Positions 51,872 through 60,583 of a DNA stretch of 64,000 bases are shown piece after piece (the stretch's first letter is position 1; each line of letters begins with the position of its first letter). This DNA is from Mesostigma viride (Eukaryota; Streptophyta; Mesostigmatophyceae; Mesostigmatales; Mesostigmataceae). The stretch is taken from assembly GCA_009746045.1 (NCBI GenBank), contig RPFO01000667.1, positions 4,815,367 to 4,879,366 on the forward strand, in the 5' to 3' direction. A program made the translations under genes and the position numbers. Under the pieces are notes generated by a model. That model was not told the origin of the DNA, did not search any database, and worked only from the letters and a program-made list of their open reading frames with translations.

Positions 51872-52127
51872 CTGTCCGCGACACTCCCGGAGCTAGTGTA
51901 TAGTGTATACAGGGGGTACGTGGGGGGTGGGGGGGTTGACCCCCCCCTCTCCCCGGCCCCAACCCCCCAAACTGGGGGGGCGGGGGGTAAAGGGTCGCCC
52001 CCCCCCCCGCACACACACACACACAGAAAATTGGGGGGGGGGGTTAGGGGTTTTGGATGCAGACCCTCCACCCCCCACCCCTGAAAAAAGGGGGGGGGGG
52101 AGGGGTCGCCAGCCAAATTCTTTATTT
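51872..52127 (+). repeat. G-run/C-run repeat element, copy 1
   Basis: Starts ACTGGCTGTCCGCGACACTC CCGGAGC, then alternating long G and C runs (for example TTGACCCCCCC, AACTGGGGGGGCGGGG). The opposite-strand copy at 57120-57318 shares the leader and the run pattern, including CCCCAAA(A)CTGGGGGG. Strong G-quadruplex potential. Confidence 0.8.
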
Positions 52128-52385
52128 TGGCTAAGGGAGCGGGTCCAAGAACACATCCGTCGCGCCCATTCTCCTAGCCCTGGCTATGATGGTAGGCTGA
52201 GCACAACGTGCCTCCAAATTCAGCCATTTGTGGCATTGGAATTAACTTGTTATACAATGCCTACTTATTAGCGAATCACATTAGACAGCTCATACCTTGA
52301 CCATGATCATGTTGGACCCGGCCGCGCCACTATAATTAACTCATAAACTTAATTAACTTTTGATGAATATCATGCTGCCTTTTAA
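52128..52385. other. Non-coding spacer before the TTAA element
   Basis: AT-rich, no coding sequence or structured RNA recognised. It ends with the TTAA at 52382-52385. Confidence 0.4.
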
Positions 52386-52401
52386 GGGGATGGGACATAT
52401 C

Positions 52402-53234
52402 TAAAGTGCACTTTTCTGGAAAACAGACCTGTGCATGGGATAAAAATCCAGTTATGCTTCCAAACCATAAATATGTGAAAAAAAAAATTTTCCAGCCACT
52501 TGGGGGTGGTACTACCCCCCAGCATGACCCAGTTATGAGCTAAAAATAGAAAAAGACGCTATTTTTGGCCGATTTTTCCTAGGAGACTGGGCAAACCAAA
52601 AGTGACCAAACCACATATTTTCCTAAAATCCCCACCCTTGCAAATAAATCTGGCTACTCAGGACCACAAAATAAGCACGTTTAGATTATTTATAGGGTTT
52701 AGCCCAAAACACGTATTTTTTTGGTCCTAAAAAAATAAATCAAATAGTAGACACATGCAAAAATTCCAGTGATGATATTTATACTAGGCCTAGGGTGGGA
52801 ATTTCACTCTCACAAAGTTTGAGCTCATTCTGAGCACGTTTACTCATGTTATTAGTGTAAACGTGCAAAACAAAAATGACAGAAAATCCCGCTTATGAGC
52901 ACAAACACCAGACCTATTACACCCTAGCCCACCACCAACTGGGCCAAACCAAGTCAAATTAATTCATTTATGATGTTAAAAAGCTTGCCACAAAATCCCA
53001 GGTCATTCTGAGCTAGTTTGGTCATAATACAGCATGGTCACAGCTGCCAACCTCATGCCTGGTACAACATGGCATGAGGGTCACCATAAGCACATTCCTA
53101 AGCTTGCCCCCTGCAAATTGGGCAGAAGCACGTAAAGCAAATGCTAGATGCTTGAAGAAGACATCCACCGACTCTTAAATCATTACGCAAGCAGGCATGA
53201 CCACTTGCGGGAATCACCTCATAGCTAATACCCA
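52402..53234. other. TTAA element interior, no gene
   Basis: AT-rich sequence with many short A-runs and a CTTGGGGGTGGTACTACCCCCCAG hairpin-like segment at about 52499-52522. No coding sequence is seen. Confidence 0.5.
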
Positions 53235-53242
53235 GTCATGAT

Positions 53243-55219
53243 TGAATTGAATTGAATTGAATTGTAACATAACTCCGTTGGGAGTATATGTAGCACATAG
53301 CCCTTGAGAGGGGGCATATGGCCTATCATACATCCTAAGCTACTTCCTGCAAGGGTGGGGATGTAAAGGACCCTTGCTCTAGGTGCACCAGGGCACTTGC
53401 ATCCCCATGATCTTCAAGCTATGCCCAGCGAAGGGGGAGCCTGTCATGGGGCCCGGGAAGATCAGCAGAGCTATACAAAAAGGCTAGGGCATGGCGTCTC
53501 AGCAGAGAGTTACTCCCTGCATGGGCACAACATAGCTAAATAAAGCTAGGCATCATCTGGAGTGTGGCACATCATAGGCACACATGTACATGATTAAATA
53601 AAGCGTGTGGCTTAGCTAGGATAGTGCCTCTAGGAGGCGTACATGTACATGGCCACGGTCTATCTATTCTACACTACTACTGCTGTATTCCCCTAAGCTG
53701 GGGCGTCTGGAGTCGTTGGGGCCGCGGGGGTCGCCTGCCAGGGCTTGTGGCCGACGTAGATGGCCGCCCCCTTCCAGTACACCGGCTGCCCCGCCTTGGT
53801 CTTCCGGAGCTGGAGGTAGGTGGGCCATAGCTCCCGTCGCCGTTGTTGCTGCGCCAGGGTCAAGTCGTCGTCAAGGGTGAAGAGAGTCTTCTCGAGCCGC
53901 TTGCGGCGTCGGAGAAAAGAAATCTTGTCCGCCGGGGTCTTAAAGGTGAGAAGGAGCGGGGGCGGCCCTGCCTTACCCCGCGCGCGGGGAAGGCGGTGGG
54001 CGACCAGGTCGATCTCACCAGTAAGGCCCATGCGACTAAGAATTTCTCTCTCAAACGCACGTGCAAGCTTCTCGGAATTCTCACCTTCCTCCATGTCGAG
54101 GTTCTTGACAATGACGTTAAGGCTGCGCTTGGCAAGCTCGGCCTCCTCGCGGAGGTCAAGCGTCTGCCGCTGGAGCTGGGCTGCGACGGCGGAGGTGGTG
54201 GAGGTGGTGTGCTGCTTAAGCATGTCCGCCCAGGTCGTGATGGGAGGAGCATCGCCGGCCAGGCCAGCAGAGGTTGGCTTGGCGGCAATGTCCTTCACCG
54301 CCTGGGCGGTGAGGCCCGCGGTGTTCTGCAGGACCTCGATAGCGATGGCATTATCCTTAAGACGTTGGTCAATGTCGCGGAGCTGGGCGGTGATGGAGTC
54401 GGTGGAGGCGGAGGGGGGGGGGTGGAGGCGAGGAGGGTGGCGGTGGCGGTGGGGATGGTGGGGAGCTCAGCAGCCAGCGTGCGACCCACAGCTGCCACAT
54501 CTGCAGCTAGGGGCGTCACGTGGTGCTGTGAGATGGTTTCTTGGAGGTGGAGGAGGAAGGTGGATTCGGTCAAGGGGGAGGGGGTCCAGAGGTCCGTGAC
54601 AGAGCGGTCAAGGATGGAAAAGAGGGCGGCGAGCTGAAGACGGGGGCGAGACCAGCGGGCCAGGTTCTCAGGTCGGTGAGTAAACCGGCCGTCAGGTCCA
54701 GGGCGGAGGCGGTAATGGCTGTGAAGGCGCTGGCACAGGTCGAGAATGGAGGCGTATGACCCATAAAACACGAGCTCCAGTATCTTGATGGGTGGCATGT
54801 CGAAAAAGCCGGGTCTGGCACCGTCGAAGGTGGAAAATAACCCGTCAACGTCAAAGTCGCGCTCAGACCAGCTTGGTTCGGTTGGGCGGCTGCGTTTTGG
54901 CTCGGGCGAGGCTGAGGGCGAGGCAGGAAGCCCGGGAGGGTGCTGGGCGACAACCAGTGCGCGACTAGGGTCACCACCGCCTTCCGACCCTGATGGCGAA
55001 GCTGCAGCCGGAGCTGCAGACGTATTTTCATTGCCGAGCGCAGCCGTCAGGCTGCGTTGCGTCGATGGGCGTTTGCTCATCGTATATTGCGTAATAGCGT
55101 CGGAAAATTATATCAGCATGTGCGTCGTAGAAAGACGCGTCGATTGTGATATTCACGGCTAAATTCGGTGCTCAAACGTGAAAGTTATGAGCTCCGCCGT
55201 CAGCCATGGCTACCTCGTG
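53243..55219 (-). mobile_element. ORF1-only LINE, copy 2, full length (1977 bp)
   Basis: Minus-strand element flanked by the 8-bp duplication GTCATGAT (53235-53242; 55220-55227). 5' UTR from CCACGAGGTAGCCATGGCTG, one coding region, a 3' UTR of about 440 bp ending CCCAACGGAGTTATGTTAC, and the tail (AATTC)n. This is the best-preserved copy and defines the family: a single ORF1-like protein, no reverse transcriptase, variable short-tandem-repeat tail. Confidence 0.85.
53693..55080 (-). pseudogene. LINE ORF1-like protein (L1 ORF1p type), nearly intact
   Basis: About 460 codons from the ATG at 55078-55080 (MSKRPSTQRSLTAALGNENT). The N-terminal third is Pro/Ser/Ala-rich and basic (EPKRSRPTEPSWSERD); the middle has FDGARPGFFDMPPIKILEL and helical stretches (LHLQETISQHHVTPLAADV). 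One frameshift falls at a run of G around 54411-54423. After it come ITTWADMLKQHTTSTTSAVA, a helical ELAKRSLNVIVKNLDMEEGE, EIDLVAHRLPRARGKAGPP, FLRRRKRLEKTLFTLDDDLT, AQQQRRRELWPTYL and YWKGAAIYVGHKPW. The second half fits the RRM plus C-terminal domain of L1 ORF1p. The G-run frameshift may be a real mutation or a sequencing slip. Confidence 0.72.
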
Positions 55220-55227
55220 GTCATGAT

Positions 55228-56254
55228 GCTAAAGGATAAAAGGGCCATCCTTTAATATTGTCATCATAAGCACCTGATCCTTATCATCTAGGAAGCCCCA
55301 GCCATGTTTAATGGAAGCAAAAAATATAGGAAGGAGATAACTATATCACACATGCTCACCTTCCCTACAACTTCACACCTTGTTTTCCAGCAGGCTGAAG
55401 AGCCAAGACAAGCGCTTATGAGCTCGCCAGCTCCTTGCAACGTTGATGCCGCTCCCAGGCAGCTAGGGTCCTTGACTACGCAATATACAATGTCAACCAT
55501 ATGAAAAACTCCATAAAACAAAGTGTAGCAGAGCCGCAAAACTGCCCGATCAACTCTTGCTAGCTTTAAGAAGCATGGCATACGCAGCATAAGGCAAAAC
55601 ATTGAAACCTGCGGAAAATCAGATAGCGCAACTGCAACAAGTGGCGAACAAAATAGCAAGAACACCCGGAATCGGCGCCAAAGCTACATGCCAGGAACAT
55701 TTAGAGCGCAAACAGACTGGGCGGTGACATGCGGCAAATGAACGTACCACGGCCGGCTTTATTTCCTACCCAGGCGCGCGAGACATCCAGCCAGCCATGG
55801 ATGGCTTGACCGCGGATCGCGCAGGCCTGAACGATATCATTTCAGAAATGACGGGAAATGGCCGCAGATCGAAGCCGCTTAGGATGCTTTCACGGTTTCC
55901 ATTACTAAACGCTTCTTCCTGCATCAATATAACCCACAAATCTTAAATTCTACCGTCGCAGGCACGCATTCTAAATTAATATATGCGGCCAGATTTTCGG
56001 ATTAGACCCCCGTGCAAATCTGGATTAAGAAAGGCACCGACTTTTCAAATTGTGCATATCTGGCTATGAAACATCATACTAGTACATCGTTTAAAACCAC
56101 CGGCGTACATTTTTCGCTTGTCGCCTGGCCGATTAGGCAAAATTTTACGAAACGCACGTCGCCATGGCCACCTCCGCACGAGGTGGGCGCATTGTGCACC
56201 ACAATTTCACGGTCCGGGGGTACCGGCGCGAATTTTTTGGCGCCAAAAAATTCC
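55228..56254. other. TTAA element interior, right part, no gene
   Basis: Mixed-composition DNA with small open frames on both strands, none with recognisable motifs. Contains a GGCGCGAATTTTTTGGCGCC inverted segment near the right end (about 56226-56244). Confidence 0.5.
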
Positions 56255-56281
56255 GATATGTCCCGTCCCCTTAAGAATAAA

Positions 56282-56325
56282 AATCAAATTAAATTAAATT
56301 ACATTACTCAGTTGGGAGATTTTAA
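56282..56325 (-). mobile_element. Short 5'-truncated tail of the ORF1-only LINE
   Basis: On the minus strand it reads ATCTCCCAACTGAGTAATGT followed by (AATTT)n, matching the last bases and tail of the ORF1-only LINE. No clear TSD. Confidence 0.5.
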
Positions 56326-56379
56326 TAGTTAGTTAGACTAAAAGAGACAATCATTGGTAGACATACCGGCTTTTTGCCT

Positions 56380-56790
56380 TTGCACCGTGTGCAGTTCTTG
56401 GGCGTTTGGAATCATGGCATGGCTAACGTGATGACTGACTAGCTAGACCTTTTCAGTGGTTTTCCATTTGCGGGTATTTCCTCGTCAATGGTGGGAGAGC
56501 GATCGCAGCAATGGTGCTCACCACTATAGACACTCCCGGCCAGTTAGGCTCGAAACACACGCCCTGATCAAGCATGCTGTTTCTAGCCCCACCGTCTAGG
56601 TCATCTAGTCGCTCTACACGTAAGCCAGCCATAATTTCAATGCACACGGATACACATTTCCATCACCATTCATCTTCATCAGCCTGAACGACTCGAACAC
56701 GCGGACAAGATAACGGCAGGCTCGAGCTACCATGGTCCGGATTCTCCCGATTTCTGGCCTGCGCTGGTTGTCTCCTGACACTACATTTAT
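56380..56790 (+). repeat. Dispersed repeat R (longest copy)
   Basis: Runs from TTTGCACCGTGTGCAGTTC to CAGCGCAGG... inverted (CCTGCGCTGGTTGTCTCCTG). Parts recur in CACTA element 1 (17470-17700 and 18235-18540) and a 48-bp end in CACTA element 2 (about 39747-39794). No ORF; class unknown. Confidence 0.7.
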
Positions 56791-56875
56791 GCCAAGTGTG
56801 TAAACCAAACTGAATGTAATAACAGGAATATGGATAGCACATGTAATAGGGATAAGGATAGCACATGATCGTAGT

Positions 56876-56935
56876 AATATGTGCTATGTACATGATCTCC
56901 CAACGGAGTCATGTTATAATTTAATTTATTTTTTC
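56876..56935 (+). mobile_element. 60-bp LINE tail insertion with 12-bp TSD
   Basis: Flanked by CATGATCGTAGT at 56864-56875 and 56936-56947. The insert ends CTCCCAACGGAGTCATGTTA plus an (AATTT)-type tail, the 3' terminus of the ORF1-only LINE family. An extreme case of 5' truncation. Confidence 0.8.
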
Positions 56936-57119
56936 CATGATCGTAGTCGTCGTCGTTCACAAGACTGACAGGCCTTGAGGCCGACATGGATAAAACTTGC
57001 AGAGGGATGATCAGTGAGCGGCAGTGGCCGGGGAGGCAGTCGATGATGAGCGGCCACTGGTCACTCCGCACCCCTTTTTGAGTTGAGTGACAGCACTCAC
57101 AGCGCGGGAGAATTCCCGC

Positions 57120-57318
57120 CCGGGAGAATATAAAATATATTTTAAAAAATAATTTGGGGGGGGGGGGGGTGACCCCCACCCCCACCACCCACCCCCCAAA
57201 ACTGGGGGGGGGGGTGTCGGGGGTCAAGACCCCCCACCACCACCACCACCATCCCCGGAAACGGGGGGGCGGGGGGTGGTATACAGTCTCGCTCCGGGAG
57301 TGTCGCGGACAGCCAGCT
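57120..57318 (-). repeat. G-run/C-run repeat element, copy 2
   Basis: Inverse orientation relative to 51872-52127: leader CTGGCTGTCCGCGACACTCC on the minus strand at about 57290-57315, then alternating C and G runs with a GGTGGTGGTGG stretch. Confidence 0.8.
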
Positions 57319-57739
57319 AATTGTGAAGTTCCGGGTTCGAGCAACGTTAGGTTTTGCATTCTTTTCCGGGTTTTTTTCTTCACCGGCCATTTTGCCAACC
57401 TCCATGAATCTTGTGGTCGAAACCCTAAAGCTAGCGCGCGCTCCTTGGCGGGGCTAGCGCCACCTGGCCCTCGGCGGCGGTACAACATGGTGTCACGCAA
57501 TCCCTAGCCGGGGCTCCCTGGCCGGGGACCGGCCACAAAAAAAACTAGCTCTAATGCCGTGGGCGAAGCCCGCAAAACTTGTATAAGGTTGCTGTATGTG
57601 CGTGCGTGTGGGACTTTTGTTGTTGTTGTTGTGTTTCATGCCGCACATGAGCAGCAGAGAATCTATACTGTGGAGTAGAGTTCTGTCAAGTGTCAATGTT
57701 GGTTGGAGTGTATGTTGGTAACTGACATTGGTAATTGCG
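57319..57739. other. Non-coding stretch, no gene seen
   Basis: Contains a (GTT)n run near 57617-57632 and a pair of GGGGCTCCCTGGCCGGGG-like motifs near 57510. No coding sequence recognised. Confidence 0.45.
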
Positions 57740-57924
57740 GGGCGTATCTCAAAAATACAACCTTCTCCCAGCGATCCCCGCAGGATGGCATACACCCTCA
57801 TGACAACACTGCGCAAACCCCTACAAATCGGGGAATGGGTGAGCTATTACCCTGACAACGATACGTCTACACAGGGCTGCATCGTTGCGGTCGCGCCGAC
57901 GGGCGTTACCATACAATTGCTATA
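57740..57924 (+). pseudogene. LINE ORF2 C-terminal fragment, related to the 41-46 kb LINE
   Basis: Encodes AYTLMTTLRKPLQIGEWVSY, then CIVAVAPTGVTIQLL. It aligns with WHALMTAPRKPIITGDWVSF and KGLVVTVLPPEGLQLQLL of the intact LINE (nt about 44940-45080). Diverged, so a different family or an old copy. It is cut off where the gypsy element 2 LTR begins. Confidence 0.7.
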
Positions 57925-58871
57925 GGCCGGGAGACACCCGGCGGTCAAGGAAGTTGATTACATCGTACGTGTTACGTCCTAAACTTCTACCACCACCTCT
58001 ACCTCTACCTGGCCTAACCCAACCTAAATTAGTCAGGCCACCTCTACTCAAACCCCTAGCGAAAGATGAATGAGACGGAGCAGATCTCAATGCATTCACG
58101 TATGTATTACTATAATACGCCATAAGCAATTTACACGAACCCGTTTACTCCAGGAATAGAGGAAGGAAACACAACTACACTGCCGTGACCCAAGCCTATA
58201 TGTGTTAATTTGAACATTTAACACACGCCGAGTGCAACCACGAGGGGTAGAACGTGCATAAATGATCACCAACGGTCCAGCATGCTCGGGCCGACCTGGC
58301 CCTCGCCTACAAATGTACAGATGCACGCTGGTCCACTACATTCTGCCCGAAGGATAAGAACCACTAGTAAAGTACGCGGCGCGACGCCCAAAAGCATCCA
58401 ATGCACCACAGTACTGTCACGATCGGGACAACAGTGTCCCATGCAGTACAAACTACACGTAACCTAGGAACGACCGAGGCAAAGGACCTAATTAACGTCC
58501 GTAACTACGACGAATTGTTACGCGACGTAACACCTCCCCCCCCCACAAAGGTAGGGAGCCCTCTCCCTACGCACAGGGAGGAAACCAAGGGGTAGGAAGA
58601 ACCTAATGCACCCAGCACACACCAACACAATCGACAGGCCATCCAAGATACAAAGCACCAACATGTTAACTCGGTTCCACCCCGAGTGTCGTAGGGTTAA
58701 CCAGCACCAAGCCTGGTGGGAGGATCCCCTAACTGCCTGGCACAGAGGCCTTGCCGGGAGGGACGGCACTGGGCAGGACACACAGAGGAAACACATCAGT
58801 ACCAAGGACCAAGAACGACCAATCAACTGGCCAGAACATGAGGGCGACTCTATATACCGGAGGGACAACAC
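57925..58871 (-). repeat. Probable 3' LTR of gypsy element 2
   Basis: On the element strand it begins TGTTGTCCCTCCGGTATATA right after a purine-rich tract (GACCTGAGGG), parallel to the TGTTGCACGG start of the gypsy element 1 LTR. No second LTR is in the window to confirm the limits. Confidence 0.5.
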
Positions 58872-58898
58872 CCTCAGGTCGGGCCTAAGGCCCTCTAT

Positions 58899-59260
58899 CT
58901 AGTTGCCATCAGTCTGGTAAGTGCCACGCGAGGCCAGAAGAACATCCAGATACGCATGGTAGTGGGCCATGTCGTCGGCATTATCATGCCTATCCACAGT
59001 GAGGAAAACATCGGCCCACACGCCATCAGGAAAAAGGCCCAGAAAGGCCCAGTAATACCTATGCTGCGTAAGGACTAACTGGCCACGGGCCCAGTCCAGG
59101 AAGCCGCAGGCAAAGAGGCGTAGGAAGGGCTCCACCGCGATCAAACAGAGAGCCCGAAGGAGTAGGCGATGGTACCGGATCCGAGGACGCAAACCCGTCG
59201 GGAAGAACAGATCTAGCAGAGGCTCCACGTTAGCCGGCCACAACCGGATGTGCCGAACCT
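58899..59260 (-). CDS. Gypsy element 2 third ORF, C-terminal part
   Basis: Reads REVRHIRLWPANVEPLLDLF, FLDWARGQLVLTQHRYYWAF, LGLFPDGVWADVFLTVDRHD and YHAYLDVLLASRG, ending at a TAG. WARGQLVLTQH, AFLGLFP, W-DV and RHD align with WTGGSVSLTRH, AFLSVFP, W-DV and RHD of gypsy element 1. No known domain recognised. The hAT element separates it from the rest of this ORF. Confidence 0.6.
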
Positions 59261-59268
59261 CACGTGAG

Positions 59269-60575
59269 CCGGGTTGGTCAGTACGCCGTACGGAGCCGCA
59301 AAAATACGGGAAAACGTACACTAAAGGCCTCCGCCGTATATACGCGTCACTTTACTTCAGAATACGCGGTTTGGACTTAGAATTTTTCGGGGGTACCAGC
59401 GGGCAGCGGGCACTGGCGCGGTGCCCAGGTTCTGGGCGCGGCGCGTTTACTGCACATTTGAGATTTTTACTACTAGAAGTAGATGCGTACAGTTCTTTCC
59501 ATAAAGCGCAAGCCTTGCAAAATCTTTGGCCGGTAGGAGACAGCTAGGACTAGGTACATACATAACGCATAATGCCAGCAAATGCCAGCTGTGCTACTGA
59601 CGGTGTAATGCAATATAGCGACGACGAGGCCAGTGCGACTGTGCGATAGTGTGCAGCCATTTTCGATTTGCAGCCATGCCGAAGAAAGGGCCTGAATGGG
59701 ATTTCGTTGTCGAGAAGAAAGAAGCAGTCACAGATGCTGTTAGTAACACAACGCAGTATGTGTCGAGGATGTTCTGCTCATTTTGCAACAAGAACTTCTC
59801 CTACAAGTCGGGGCCAATCAGCGTATTCCGAGTCCGTGCACACTTTGCCGGAATCGCAGGGGAAGGGATGTTACCCTGCGACAAAATTCCACCGAATATC
59901 CGGAGCAGGTTTCTCAGGATTGCTAACAACAAGTTGCAGAAGTCAGACGCCAAGAAGCAGCACAATTTGAACAGGGCAATGGCGGAGATGGGAGGGGCTG
60001 CGCCGGCTGATCATGACTTGTCGTCGGTTCCCAGCAAAGGCCAGCTGAGCATCACCAAATGGCTGGTTCCCGTCGACGAGAAAGGTGTCCAGCTGCTGGC
60101 TGCCGAATTTTTTATCGAGAACGGCATTGCCTTCAATGTGGCTGAGAGCGCCTCTTTCAAGCAGATGGTGGCCGGCATGATCCAGTACAAAGGAGGGCAC
60201 GCCACCCCTCCTTCTCGGAGTTGTGTCTTATGTTCTCTCATGCATTATATAGTGGATGGCTTTCCTTACAATCAATTTATTAATTGATTCCTTACTATTC
60301 CCGTTGCAGCCTGCTCCCCCCTGCATTTAACAAATCATAATCAGATAGGATTCCAGGGCATAATTAAATGGAAGATGTTAATAAATAAGCATATACACCA
60401 ATTTCAGTTGCAATAACTGCATGACCATCATCAAGGAGCGTGCTAATTGGGTGACTGACAATTGGACCACAAAAACTGTCGCGTATTTTACCGCCACGTA
60501 TTTTACACCCCCCACGTATAATACGCGTATTTTAGGTCCGCGTATTATACCCCGTACCCGTATTTGCCAACCCGG
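59269..60575 (+). mobile_element. hAT DNA transposon, internally shortened, inside gypsy element 2
   Basis: Flanked by a perfect 8-bp duplication, CACGTGAG (59261-59268; 60576-60583). The terminal inverted repeats begin CCGGGTTGG on both sides and continue imperfectly (TACG..GTACGG). Subterminal regions carry repeats around AATACGCG and CGTATTTTA. It encodes only the N-terminal third of a hAT transposase (59676-60287). Length is 1307 bp, against about 3 kb for complete hATs. Confidence 0.85.
59676..60287 (+). CDS. hAT transposase N-terminal fragment with BED zinc finger
   Basis: About 203 codons from MPKKGPEWDFVVEKKEAVTD. A BED-type finger is visible as MFCSFCNKNFSY followed by RVRAHFAGIAGEGMLPCDKI. 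After a linker, ITKWLVPVDEKGVQLLAAEF and FIENGIAFNVAESASFKQMV match the 'IA.FF..N.IpFNv..spsFk.mi' segment of hAT transposases. The catalytic domain and the C-terminal dimerisation domain are missing, and the frame ends at a stop in AT-rich DNA. It may be a non-functional remnant or a DNA-binding repressor; the latter is speculation. Confidence 0.75.
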   Translation: MPKKGPEWDFVVEKKEAVTDAVSNTTQYVSRMFCSFCNKNFSYKSGPISVFRVRAHFAGIAGEGMLPCDKIPPNIRSRFLRIANNKLQKSDAKKQHNLNRAMAEMGGAAPADHDLSSVPSKGQLSITKWLVPVDEKGVQLLAAEFFIENGIAFNVAESASFKQMVAGMIQYKGGHATPPSRSCVLCSLMHYIVDGFPYNQFIN

Positions 60576-60583
60576 CACGTGAG

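Larger units (their letters stand above)
52386..56270. mobile_element. TTAA-flanked DNA transposon (piggyBac/Kolobok-type boundaries)
   Basis: The ends are GGGGATGGGACATATC (52386-52401) and the inverse of GGGGACGGGACATATC (56255-56270), one mismatch in 16 bp, each flanked by TTAA (52382-52385; 56271-56274). A full-length ORF1-only LINE (53243-55219) sits inside; without it the element is about 1.9 kb. No transposase is recognised, so it is non-autonomous. TTAA duplications are known for piggyBac and Kolobok; I cannot choose between them. Confidence 0.6.
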
